A stretch of DNA of 64,000 bases from Rugosimonospora africana. GTDB lineage: Bacteria > Actinomycetota > Actinomycetes > Mycobacteriales > Micromonosporaceae. The position numbers and the translations under genes were made by a program. Every line of letters begins with the position of its first letter. Within the stretch, counting starts at the first letter, position 1. The notes under the pieces are model-generated. The model worked only from the letters and a program-made list of their open reading frames with translations, did not search any database and had not been told where the DNA came from. The stretch is from assembly GCF_016862975.1 (NCBI RefSeq), contig NZ_BONZ01000001.1, forward strand, positions 1 through 64,000. The letters run 5' to 3'. This document shows, piece after piece, positions 37,526 through 45,701 of this stretch.

Positions 37526-38253
37526 TCCGGCGCTGCCTCCGGTGGGAGTGAGTTCAGGAACTCGGTGACGTGATCGACGCAAGCCTGGTACATCCGGATC
37601 ATCAGGTCCGGGTCGTCGATGAAGTAGGCGCCGGCCACGATGCCGTCGTCGAGGTGCGCTCGCGCGGTGCGCGGGTTGAGCGGGAACAGCGGGAAGTCCG
37701 GGCCCGCCGGGGCCGGCTTGCTGCCGCCCGGCACCGGTCCGACCATCGTGAAGTCGAACGCCTCGTGCCAGCTGGCGTGCTCGGTGCGCGGCAGGTCAAG
37801 CCGGTGCTCCACTTCCTTGATGAGCGGGCCCATCCCGGTCCACGCGTTGACGTAGTGGACATTCAGCTGCGGCCGGTCGAGCTGCGCTTCAGATAGTACG
37901 CCAGTGATTACTTCATTGCCACCGTGTCCGGTAACGAACACCAGGCGGCGGAAGCCTTGCCGGTAAAGGCAGTCGATGACGTCCTCGAGCACGTGGCAGA
38001 GGGTCACCGTGCGCAGCGAGATCGAACCGGGGAACATCGTCGCGAACGCCGAGCAGCCGAACGGGAAGACCGGCGCGCGCAGCACGTCGGCATTGCGACA
38101 GGCCGCGTCGGTGACCCGGTCGACGAACAGGCTGTCGGTGAACAGGCTGAGATAACCGTGTTCCTCGGTGGCGCCCAGCGGAAGGACGATGCGGGTGTCC
38201 CCCCGCAGCCGCTCGTCCACCTGCTGCCACGTGTACTCCGCGAGATCAGGCAT
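37522..38253 (-). CDS. Creatininase-family amidohydrolase
   Basis: A 243-residue metal-dependent hydrolase (creatininase / FAPy deformylase / MftE superfamily). Metal ligands are seen in [18 protein letters not shown] and HGGNE, with the second Glu in EHASWHEA. These enzymes open cyclic amides, remove formyl groups or trim peptides. ATG 38253 has GAGGAG six bases upstream. It is coupled to the SHMT-like gene. A short decayed copy of it lies at 25993. Confidence 0.9.
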   Translation of the reverse strand: MPDLAEYTWQQVDERLRGDTRIVLPLGATEEHGYLSLFTDSLFVDRVTDAACRNADVLRAPVFPFGCSAFATMFPGSISLRTVTLCHVLEDVIDCLYRQGFRRLVFVTGHGGNEVITGVLSEAQLDRPQLNVHYVNAWTGMGPLIKEVEHRLDLPRTEHASWHEAFDFTMVGPVPGGSKPAPAGPDFPLFPLNPRTARAHLDDGIVAGAYFIDDPDLMIRMYQACVDHVTEFLNSLPPEAAPE

Positions 38254-38271
38254 CGGTCTCCTCGACGAGTT

Positions 38272-38290
38272 GTGAACCATTGCGTACTAT
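38272..38290 (+). promoter_or_regulatory. Shared promoter-like element GTGAAC-N7-TACTAT
   Basis: GTGAAC (38272-38277), seven bases and TACTAT (38285-38290) lie in the divergent gap between the creatininase and LOG genes, 46 bases before the LOG start. Same architecture as 23471 and 32432. Confidence 0.5.
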
Positions 38291-38336
38291 CTTGATGGCC
38301 AGAGTACCTGGCAATCGGCGACGAGAGGATGGCTCG

Positions 38337-38873
38337 ATGACCGGTCCGCGGACGATGGTCGCCATCATCGGTGGCCGCGGCGTCAACGTGCGTGACCCGC
38401 GTACTCTCCGGCTCGCCGAGGCGGTGGGCGGGGAACTCGCGAGCCAGGGCTACGGCCTGGTCACCGGCGGGGACGACGGGGTGGGCGGGGCGGCCTGCCG
38501 CGGCGCCACCGAGGCCGGCGGCACCACCGTCGCGCTGCTCAAGGAGACGCACCCGGACAACTGCTCGGACCACGTCACCTGGGCGGTACCCACGGGAATG
38601 GACCTGGCCCGCAGCGTGTCGCTCAACTGGACCGGCGCGGCCATCATCGCGTTCGACGGCGGGTTCGGCACGCTGTTCGAGATCGCGCTCGCGCTGGACA
38701 CGTCGCGCCCCATGGTGGTCACCGGCGAGCAGCCCCTGCTTCGGCTGGATCGGTTGGAACAGAAGACCTGGCGGCACGTGCCCGGCAACGATCCGGCCAA
38801 CACGCCGGCGGTGATGGCGGCGCTGCGGGAGCTGGTCGGCCCGCCGCCGGCCGCACCCGACAGCGCCCGCTGA
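38337..38873 (+). CDS. LOG/SLOG-family protein
   Basis: A 178-residue Rossmann-like protein related to LOG (lonely guy) nucleoside-5'-monophosphate phosphoribohydrolases. The nucleotide loop is VTGGDDGVGGAAC and the signature PGGxGTxxE appears as DGGFGTLFE (107-115), with Asp in place of Pro. It could release a base or ribose 5-phosphate from a nucleotide, or bind a nucleotide ligand. ATG 38337 has AGAGGA upstream. It heads the operon LOG-isomerase-Gfo/Idh/MocA-hydrolase. Confidence 0.8.
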   Translation: MTGPRTMVAIIGGRGVNVRDPRTLRLAEAVGGELASQGYGLVTGGDDGVGGAACRGATEAGGTTVALLKETHPDNCSDHVTWAVPTGMDLARSVSLNWTGAAIIAFDGGFGTLFEIALALDTSRPMVVTGEQPLLRLDRLEQKTWRHVPGNDPANTPAVMAALRELVGPPPAAPDSAR

Positions 38874-38898
38874 CCAAGCGACGAACGGGGGAACGGCA

Positions 38899-39786
38899 GT
38901 GGACACGCGCGGCACTCCACCACCGGTGGGCATCTCCGGCACCGAGTTCGTGAAGGAACCGGACGGGCTGACCGGCCTGCTCGACGCGGCCCGGGCGGTC
39001 GGGGCGGAGAGCCTCGAGGTGTGGTACCCGGAGAATTTCGGGCCCGACCCGGACAGCGCGCTCGCCGCGCTGCGCGCCAGCGGCCTGCGGGTCGCGTGCG
39101 TGGCGTCCGGCAGCGAGCTGGGTCTCCCGGATCCCGAACCGCAGGCCGACCTACTTCGGGCGGCCATCACCGTGGCGCACCGGTTGGGCGCGCCGTTGGC
39201 CAACACGTACTTCGGGCCGCCCGGGCGGTACGACGACGCGGCCGCCATCGACCGGTACGCCAAGGCCATCGCCAGCTGCCTCGACCACGCCGCCGAACTC
39301 GGCGTCACCGTGGTGCTGGAAAACGAGTTCGACGCGTTCGGCCACGACCCGGAGCACGGCGACCCGACGCGGCGGCCGGAGAGCCTGCGGCGCTTGGTCG
39401 ACACCGTCGGGCACCCGCACTTCGGGCTGAACTTCGACGCCGCCAACCTCGCCTGTGCCGGGGTCACCGACCTGGTCGGCGCCCTGGAGTTGCTCGAGGA
39501 CGCCGTCCGGTACGCGCACGTGAAAGACGTGCTGCCGGTGAGCGGACCCGACGAGGCACCCGAGGGCTGGACCGCCTACCGGGACGGGGCCCGGTGGTAC
39601 GCGACCTGCCCGCTGGGTACCGGCGTAGTCCCCTGGCCCGACCTCCTGCCCCGGCTCGCCCCGCAGGTCGTGGCCGCCACCCTCGAACCGCACGCCCAAC
39701 CGGCCCTGCGCCGCACGGCCTTCGCGCAGGCGCTGTCCGCCTTCCGCCGGCTCGCCGCCGGCACCGCACTGGGAGTCGCCTCATGA
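38899..39786 (+). CDS. TIM-barrel sugar isomerase/epimerase
   Basis: A 295-residue xylose-isomerase-like (AP endonuclease 2 family) TIM barrel. Typical metal-ligand stretches are visible: VVLENEFDAFGHDP, FGLNFDAANLACAG and YAHVKDVLP. These proteins isomerise sugars or inosose-type cyclitols with a divalent metal. GTG 38899 has GGGGGAACGG upstream. The stop overlaps the start of the next dehydrogenase gene (ATGA), suggesting consecutive steps as in inositol-type pathways. Confidence 0.88.
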   Translation: MDTRGTPPPVGISGTEFVKEPDGLTGLLDAARAVGAESLEVWYPENFGPDPDSALAALRASGLRVACVASGSELGLPDPEPQADLLRAAITVAHRLGAPLANTYFGPPGRYDDAAAIDRYAKAIASCLDHAAELGVTVVLENEFDAFGHDPEHGDPTRRPESLRRLVDTVGHPHFGLNFDAANLACAGVTDLVGALELLEDAVRYAHVKDVLPVSGPDEAPEGWTAYRDGARWYATCPLGTGVVPWPDLLPRLAPQVVAATLEPHAQPALRRTAFAQALSAFRRLAAGTALGVAS

Positions 39787-40967
39787 GCACCGACCCGACG
39801 AGCACCGACCCGGTCACCCAGATCTTCGCGGCACCCGCGCGGCCCGCCTTCGAGTGGCCCCGGCGGCTGCGGGTCGGCCTGGTCGGCTGTGGCGGCCAGG
39901 CGCTGCGCAACCTGTTGCCCGCGTTGGGCTGGGCGCCGGCCGAGGTCGTGGCGACCTGTGACGTGATCCCCGAGCGGGCGGAGTCCTACGCCCGGCACGC
40001 CGGCGCGTCCCGCTGGTACAGCGACTACGAGAAGCTGCTCACCGACGACGAGGTGGAGGCCGTGCTGCTGTGCACCGGCTACCTCCCCGACGGCTCGCCC
40101 CGGTACCCCGACCAGGCCGTCGCCGCGGTCGAGGCGGGCCGGCACGTGTGGCTGGAAAAGCCGCCGGCGGCCCGTACCGCGGACATCGAACGGATGGCGG
40201 CGGCCGCACGCACGCACGACCGGCAGATCGCCGTGGGCCTCATGAAGATGTTCTCCACTGTGGCCACCACGGTGCGGGAGGTCATCCAGCGACCCGAGTT
40301 CGGCGCGCCCACCACGGTGACCCTGCGCGACCCGGAGATGCTGCCGACTCGCGCCGACATGGCGGACCTGAGCAAGCTGACGTATCTTCTCGACCACCTG
40401 GTCCACCCGGTCTCGCTGCTGCACCGGCTGTTCGGGCCGGTGCGCCGGGTCGCGGTGGAGCGGGCCCCGAACGGTGGCGCCGTGTTCCTGATGTCCTTCG
40501 CCAGCGGCCCGGTGGGCTCGCTGCACATGCCGTGGGGCCAGTCCGGCACGAGCCCGATGGAACGGCTCGAGGTGGTGGGCGAGGGAGCCAACGTAGTCGC
40601 CGAGGCGGGCCTGCACATCACGTACTACCGGCCCGGGCACCGGGGTGCCGGGCTGCCGTACGGGCAGGGCGCCGACTACAGCACGGCCGCCGGGGAGGCA
40701 CCGCTGCGCTGGGCCCAGGACGGCTACAGCGGGCAGCCGTACAACATGAACCACTTCTATCAGGGGTACACGCCGGAACTCATCCACTTCACGCAGTCCA
40801 TAGTGGAGGGCAGGCCGGTCGCGGTCGGTCACCTCGGCGACGCCTGGCACGTGGTCCGGTTCTTCGAAGCGTGCCGCCAGCTTGAGGACGGCTTCCTGGA
40901 GTTGGACCGGGTGGCCGATCCGGCCCGCTGCCCGCAGGCGCAGCCGGTTCTCGTCGGACCGGCCTGA
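39783..40967 (+). CDS. Gfo/Idh/MocA-family dehydrogenase (second copy)
   Basis: A 394-residue oxidoreductase, longer than the 35222 copy and little related to it. The Rossmann motif is LVGCGGQALRNLLPAL and the EKP motif is WLEKPPAART. It has an extended loop region with PYGQGADYST. It probably oxidises a sugar or cyclitol made by the preceding isomerase. The start overlaps that gene by ATGA. Confidence 0.9.
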   Translation: MSTDPTSTDPVTQIFAAPARPAFEWPRRLRVGLVGCGGQALRNLLPALGWAPAEVVATCDVIPERAESYARHAGASRWYSDYEKLLTDDEVEAVLLCTGYLPDGSPRYPDQAVAAVEAGRHVWLEKPPAARTADIERMAAAARTHDRQIAVGLMKMFSTVATTVREVIQRPEFGAPTTVTLRDPEMLPTRADMADLSKLTYLLDHLVHPVSLLHRLFGPVRRVAVERAPNGGAVFLMSFASGPVGSLHMPWGQSGTSPMERLEVVGEGANVVAEAGLHITYYRPGHRGAGLPYGQGADYSTAAGEAPLRWAQDGYSGQPYNMNHFYQGYTPELIHFTQSIVEGRPVAVGHLGDAWHVVRFFEACRQLEDGFLELDRVADPARCPQAQPVLVGPA

Positions 40968-40979
40968 CGGGCTCCGCCG

Positions 40980-42035
40980 ATGCGGCTGGCCCAGACGGAA
41001 GAGGTACTGCGCCGGGTCTGCGCCAACGGGGCGGCCGGCGCACAGGTGGCGGTCCGGGCGCCCGGTGGCGAGCGGACGGTGTTGTCGCACGGCCTGGCCG
41101 GACCGGAGCGACCGCTGGACGAGGAGACTGCGGTCGCCTGGCTGTGCGCCGGGAAGCCGACGCTGGGCGTGCTCTTCCTGCAACTCGCCGACGAGGGTCG
41201 GTTGGATCTGGACGCGCCGGTCACCGCCTACCTGCCAGCCGGTGGGTCGCGCGCCGACCAGGTGACGGTGCGCCACCTGCTCACCCACACGGCCGGCCTC
41301 GCCGAGCCCGAGACGGACGGCGGCGCGCCGGCCGGCTGGGACACCGAGTGGGACATCGCCGACGGCTTCGTACCCGGCTGGGACTGGCGGTACAGCCGGC
41401 GGCTGAACTGGTTGCTGCTCAACCGGATCGCCGCCGCGGTCCTGGGCGGCGACACCGAGGCGCCGCTGCGCGACCGGGTCCTCGCCCCGCTGGGGCTGAA
41501 GCAGGTCGAGGTGGCACCGGCACAGCCGGTACCGGTGCGGTCCGCGGGTGACTGGTTGCGTTACCGGGTACCGTCTCCCAGCGGCCGGGCCTGGGTGCCG
41601 CCGAGCCGGCTCCCGCTGCCCGCCGGGGACCCGTCGGCCCGGCTGGTCGGCCGGCTGGTCGACCTGCTTGACCTCTACGAGGGGCTGTTGCGCTGCCTCG
41701 ACGGGCAGGCCGGCGTGCTGCCCGGCCCCACGTTGCGTCGGGCCATCAAGCTGACACCGCCCACCGGCTCGGGTGTCGAGGTGTGCTCGGAGGGCTTCGG
41801 CGTCGGGTTCATGGTCGGCATGCGGGGATACCTGGCCGGCCGGTACTGCTCGGCGTGGAGCTTCGGGCACGTCGCCGGGCTCAACGCGGCCACCATGCTG
41901 GCCGGGTACGCCGACCCGGTTGTCGATGTCGCGGTCGCGATCCTAGTCAACAACGTGGACGCCGGTACCGTGCACGCCGTGCGCAGCCTCGGCAGTGCGG
42001 TGTACCTCGACCTCGGGGTCGACGGGCGCGACTGA
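40980..42035 (+). CDS. Beta-lactamase-fold protein with Cys in place of the catalytic Ser
   Basis: A 351-residue class C beta-lactamase-fold protein. The region LQLADEGRLDLDAPVTAYLP and VRHLLTHTAGL is canonical, but SxxK reads C56-A-G-K59 (WLCAGKPT) and YxN reads YSR (138-140); HxG appears as GHVAG. It may be a Cys acyl-transferring enzyme or catalytically dead. CapW of the capuramycin pathway shows that this fold can make amides. No signal peptide is seen. Its 3' end overlaps the convergent GT4 gene by 93 bases. Confidence 0.82.
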   Translation: MRLAQTEEVLRRVCANGAAGAQVAVRAPGGERTVLSHGLAGPERPLDEETAVAWLCAGKPTLGVLFLQLADEGRLDLDAPVTAYLPAGGSRADQVTVRHLLTHTAGLAEPETDGGAPAGWDTEWDIADGFVPGWDWRYSRRLNWLLLNRIAAAVLGGDTEAPLRDRVLAPLGLKQVEVAPAQPVPVRSAGDWLRYRVPSPSGRAWVPPSRLPLPAGDPSARLVGRLVDLLDLYEGLLRCLDGQAGVLPGPTLRRAIKLTPPTGSGVEVCSEGFGVGFMVGMRGYLAGRYCSAWSFGHVAGLNAATMLAGYADPVVDVAVAILVNNVDAGTVHAVRSLGSAVYLDLGVDGRD

Positions 42036-43205
42036 CAGCCCGCGGTAGATCGTCAGGTGCCGCTCCGCGTATGCCGCCGTGGACGCCTCGGCACGCCAGA
42101 ACGCGTGTCCCGCCTCGCCCAGCCGGCCCCGCAGCGCGGGATCGTCGAGGAGCCCACCCACCGTATCCGCGATCGCGGCCGAATCGCGTGCGGTGGCCAG
42201 CCCGCCGCCGCTCTCCCGCATCAGGTTGGCCAGTACCGGGATGTCGGAGACCACCACCGGTACCCGGTGCGCCCACGCCTCCAGCAGGCACAGGCCGTAC
42301 GTCTCGTGCGCCGACGGCAGGCAGAGCACCTCGGCGCGGGACAGCCAGGCGTCGCGCTCGTCGTCCGTGACCACGCCGAGGTCGAGCGCTCCGGGCGCGT
42401 CTTCGGGCAGGCGCGGCCCTGGTCCGATGAACGCCACCCGCACCCCGGAACGGGTGGCCGCGAGCCGGGCCGCCGCATCCACCATGAGGTCGAAACCCTT
42501 GTACGCCTGCCGCCGGCCGAGGAACACCACGTACCGCTCGTCCGGCCGGTACCCGGGATGTGCGGGTACCCGGGGCGGAAGCGGCGCCGGTATCCCCTCG
42601 CCACCGATGTGTACCCGATCGGCCGGTACCCCGAGCGCACGGTAATGCGCGGCGTCCTCGGCGCGGTTGGCCACCGCGACGTCGGCCGTCTGGTAGGCGC
42701 GCTGGGACACGAGGTCGTCGCCCCAGGCGCGCGGGTGGACGAAACCGTTGACCGCGACCGGGCGGCCCGCGCGCCGGGCGGCCAGCACGCCGGCCAGCGC
42801 GAGGAACTCGTCGGCGAACACGTGCACCAGCTCGGCGCGCGCCGCGTGCGGCTCGATGGCCCGGATGAGCGCGGGCACCCAAATGGCCGCCAGCGCCAGG
42901 CGACCCCTGCCGTAGCAGAGCCGACGCAGCCCCGGGACGGTGCGGACGGCGAAGGGCAGGTACCGCACCGGCAGCCGGGGACGCGCGACGAGTTGCTCCA
43001 CCGCCACACCACCGGCGACGAAGGGCGCGAACCGCGGGCTGGGCCACAGGTTCCCGTCCAGCGGCGAATCGCGGCGCGGGGCGGTGCGCATGGCGAGCAC
43101 GGTCACCTCGTGCCGGCCGGCCAACTCTTCGGCCAGGCTGGCCACGTGCCGCTCCACTCCACCGAGCAGCGGCCGGTAGGTCTTGCACACGAACAGCAGC
43201 CGCAC
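41943..43205 (-). CDS. Family 4 glycosyltransferase
   Basis: A 420-residue GT-B enzyme. The N terminus LFVCKTYRPLLGGVERHVAS is typical. The donor domain has YVVFLGRRQAYKGFDLMVDA and the E-x7-E motif in AHETYGLCLLEAWAHRVPVV. It transfers a sugar from an NDP-sugar, probably with retention. GTG 43205 follows the VOC gene stop by two bases. It is the last gene of a seven-gene coupled operon starting at 48069. Confidence 0.92.
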   Translation of the reverse strand: MRLLFVCKTYRPLLGGVERHVASLAEELAGRHEVTVLAMRTAPRRDSPLDGNLWPSPRFAPFVAGGVAVEQLVARPRLPVRYLPFAVRTVPGLRRLCYGRGRLALAAIWVPALIRAIEPHAARAELVHVFADEFLALAGVLAARRAGRPVAVNGFVHPRAWGDDLVSQRAYQTADVAVANRAEDAAHYRALGVPADRVHIGGEGIPAPLPPRVPAHPGYRPDERYVVFLGRRQAYKGFDLMVDAAARLAATRSGVRVAFIGPGPRLPEDAPGALDLGVVTDDERDAWLSRAEVLCLPSAHETYGLCLLEAWAHRVPVVVSDIPVLANLMRESGGGLATARDSAAIADTVGGLLDDPALRGRLGEAGHAFWRAEASTAAYAERHLTIYRGLSVAPVDPEVEVHRTAEAAHGVHGTGVHVVD

Positions 43206-43207
43206 GG

Positions 43208-43585
43208 TCAGCCGCCGGCGTGTGGGTTGTGGAACTCGACCGGGTACCCGTCGGGGTCCAGCACCATCGCGATGCGCTCGCCGCCGATGGTGAACGGTTC
43301 CAGGTGCACCGGCGCACCCCGCGCCACCGCCGTCTGGAACGCGGCGTCGACATCGTCCGCCAAGAACGCGATGTGCACCAGCGACGGCGGCGGCGGACCC
43401 AGCCGCGGCTCGTGCCACAGCTCGATGCCGGGCAGCCGGCCGCCGACACCGACCTGGACGATGGTGTGGGTGGGCGTGTCGTAGCGGACGACGACATCCA
43501 GCCCCACGACCCGGCGGTAGAAGTCGACGGACCGGTCGAGATCGGCGACGTCCAGCCGCAGGTGGCTGAACTCGATGCCGTCCAT
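43208..43585 (-). CDS. VOC/glyoxalase-family protein
   Basis: A 125-residue vicinal-oxygen-chelate protein with two beta-alpha-beta-beta-beta units: FSHLRLDVADLDRSVDFY begins the first and LVHIAFLADDVDAAFQ the second; putative metal ligands are His8, the HIAF His and the Glu of YPVEFHNP. It could be an isomerase, dioxygenase or resistance binding protein. ATG 43585 has GAGGGGG upstream. Confidence 0.85.
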   Translation of the reverse strand: MDGIEFSHLRLDVADLDRSVDFYRRVVGLDVVVRYDTPTHTIVQVGVGGRLPGIELWHEPRLGPPPPSLVHIAFLADDVDAAFQTAVARGAPVHLEPFTIGGERIAMVLDPDGYPVEFHNPHAGG

Positions 43586-43587
43586 CG

Positions 43588-44547
43588 TTACCCCCTCGCG
43601 TCGAACACCACGTGCTGCGGTCCGGGATGGCGCACCGGGGACAGGCCGGCGTCCGCGAAGTAACGCGCGTAGCGCTCGGCGAGGCTCGCGTGCACCACCG
43701 CCAGCAGCCGGCCGCTTCGAGCACGGGCCAGCAACCCGGTCATCAGCGCGGCGCTGCGGGCGGCATCGATGTGGGTGGGCACGTTGCACACGGTCAGCGG
43801 CGTGGGCGGGACGGCGCCGGGGTCGGCGGAACACTCGACGGACAGCGGTACCCCGTTGGCGTCCGCGTTGCGCAGGGCCAGCCACAGCGCGAGCGCGTCG
43901 ATGTCGGTGCCCACCGCGCGCTCCGCGACGCCGTTGGCGACGATTCCGGTCGCCAGCGGGCCGTATCCGATGCCGATGTCCGCCACCACGGGTGCCGCGG
44001 GGCCGCGCAGCGCCACCTCGAGCAGCAGCCGGGTGCCCTCGTCGACGTGCCCCGGAGAGAACACCCCGAAGTCGGCCGCGAAGTCCAGGCGCCGGTCGCC
44101 CACCTCCGCCGAGAACGACTCAGGTTCGGGGGCCGCGATCGGGCCGGCCGGCTCACCGGTCAGCACGACGCCACGTCCCTCGCGGCCCGCGTCCAACCGC
44201 CAGCCGTGTTCGACGAGGAGCCTGCGTACCGAGTCGGGACCCTGGCGCTTGTCCAGGTGCCACGCGACCCTGACCCCGCCGCGGTGCAACCGGGCGGCCA
44301 CCAGCCAGCCGAGCAGCAGCGCCAACCGCTTGCCCCGGTAGGCCGGCAGGAACACGTCCACCGTGGACCCGGCCGGTCGCGCGTCGCCAGCGACCACCTC
44401 ATGGAAGGCCGCCGCGTGCACTCCCCGGCGCCCGGCCTCGGTCAGTTCTTCGGCAGTCAGCGCGACCACGCCGTCGCCCGCCGGATCGACCCCCGGCCAC
44501 CGGTCGGCCGGCAGCGCGACGAGCCAACGCCCGGGCGATCCGGTCAC
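43588..44547 (-). CDS. RsmC-like SAM methyltransferase
   Basis: A 319-residue class I methyltransferase. The SAM motif is VADIGIGYGPLATGIV and the acidic motif VGTDIDALALWLAL. The NPPF-type catalytic tetrad of RsmC appears as NVPT, so base methylation is doubtful. A diverged 150-residue N-terminal domain precedes it, as in two-domain RsmC. It may methylate the product. The GTG start overlaps the stop of the pyruvyl-transferase-like gene (GTGA). Confidence 0.85.
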   Translation of the reverse strand: MTGSPGRWLVALPADRWPGVDPAGDGVVALTAEELTEAGRRGVHAAAFHEVVAGDARPAGSTVDVFLPAYRGKRLALLLGWLVAARLHRGGVRVAWHLDKRQGPDSVRRLLVEHGWRLDAGREGRGVVLTGEPAGPIAAPEPESFSAEVGDRRLDFAADFGVFSPGHVDEGTRLLLEVALRGPAAPVVADIGIGYGPLATGIVANGVAERAVGTDIDALALWLALRNADANGVPLSVECSADPGAVPPTPLTVCNVPTHIDAARSAALMTGLLARARSGRLLAVVHASLAERYARYFADAGLSPVRHPGPQHVVFDARG

Positions 44548-45701
44548 AGCGACGAGTGTAGGACATCGCCGGCCGGTGCCCGGGTCGAGGCGCGCGGCCG
44601 CTCGGGCACCGCGAGCAGCTCGGCCATCAGCAGATCCACGCCGCGCCGGGCGCTACGCACCCGCTCCCGCACGGCCACCGCGACCGCCTCCCTCGCGGCG
44701 GCGGGGCAGTGCCAGGCCGCGTCGAGGGCGGACTGGAGCGACGGTATCTGGGCCTCCGGCCGATGCTCGGCGGGCAGGCCCAGCTCATCGGCCAGGCCGT
44801 CGAGCTTCTCCACGAGCGGCGGCACCACGATCGGTACCCCGGCGCTGGCGGCCAGCAACAGGAAGTGGAACCGCAGTCCCAGGGCCAGCCTCGTGTGCCG
44901 GAGAACCTGGAAGACATCGAGCGGGTCACCCGGCCGGCCCAGAACGGTGCACCCGCCCGGCACGCCGACCTGCTCGGCAACCCGGTGCGCGTGTTCGACA
45001 TCGCCGTGTTCCATCGCCGCGAACACCACGTGGGCGTCGTACCGCCGGATGGCGTGCCGGATGCCGGCGGCCAGGTAGGTGTGGTAGTCGACGCTGAAGA
45101 GCACGGGCGCCGCCGGGCCGGGCTCGCGTACCGACACCGCGATGAGTTGACGGTCTTCTGGCAGGCCGAGCGCTTCGAGCGGTACCGGTGCCGGGGCGTG
45201 CGCGGGCAGCAGCCAGGCCGGGTCGGCGACCACCTCGACCGGCGACCCGACCCCGCAGTCCCGGAGCAGGCTGGCCGAGCGCCGGGACCTGACGCTCACG
45301 CTCGTCATCGCGCCCACGGCCTGACCCACCACCCAGCGCTCGGGCGGTTCGGCCAACGGTCCGGCGCCGACCGCCAGCGCGAGCGTCGGGATGCCCAACT
45401 CCTGGGCGATCTCCACCTCGCGCAGGAACGTCGTCGCCTCGCCGTCGAAGAGCACGCCCCCGCCGCCGAGGACCAGCGCGTCGAGCCGGGCCACCTCGGC
45501 GTGTGCGGCGGTCCGGTCGATCTCGCGCACCGCGACCACCCGTGCGGACGGGTAACGCTTCTGGGTGAAGTCCCGCTCCCGGGAGAAGATGACGTACTCG
45601 TCGCCCACGCCGCGCTGGCCCAGCTCCCCGAGGAGCACCGCGAGGATCGCCTCGTCGCCGAGGTTGAGCCCGCCGTAGGAGCCCGAGATGCCGATCCTCA
45701 C
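44544..45701 (-). CDS. Polysaccharide pyruvyl transferase-family protein
   Basis: A 385-residue protein of the CsaB/PS_pyruv_trans family: N-terminal GISGSYGGLNLGDEAILA, central LVLGGGGVLFDGEATTFL and C-terminal GLRFHFLLLAASAGVPIVVP. The family makes pyruvate ketals on sugars from PEP, and some members act as glycosyltransferase-like enzymes. It is coupled by GTGA to the PP-loop gene upstream, so both act in the same pathway branch. Confidence 0.9.
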   Translation of the reverse strand: MRIGISGSYGGLNLGDEAILAVLLGELGQRGVGDEYVIFSRERDFTQKRYPSARVVAVREIDRTAAHAEVARLDALVLGGGGVLFDGEATTFLREVEIAQELGIPTLALAVGAGPLAEPPERWVVGQAVGAMTSVSVRSRRSASLLRDCGVGSPVEVVADPAWLLPAHAPAPVPLEALGLPEDRQLIAVSVREPGPAAPVLFSVDYHTYLAAGIRHAIRRYDAHVVFAAMEHGDVEHAHRVAEQVGVPGGCTVLGRPGDPLDVFQVLRHTRLALGLRFHFLLLAASAGVPIVVPPLVEKLDGLADELGLPAEHRPEAQIPSLQSALDAAWHCPAAAREAVAVAVRERVRSARRGVDLLMAELLAVPERPRASTRAPAGDVLHSSL

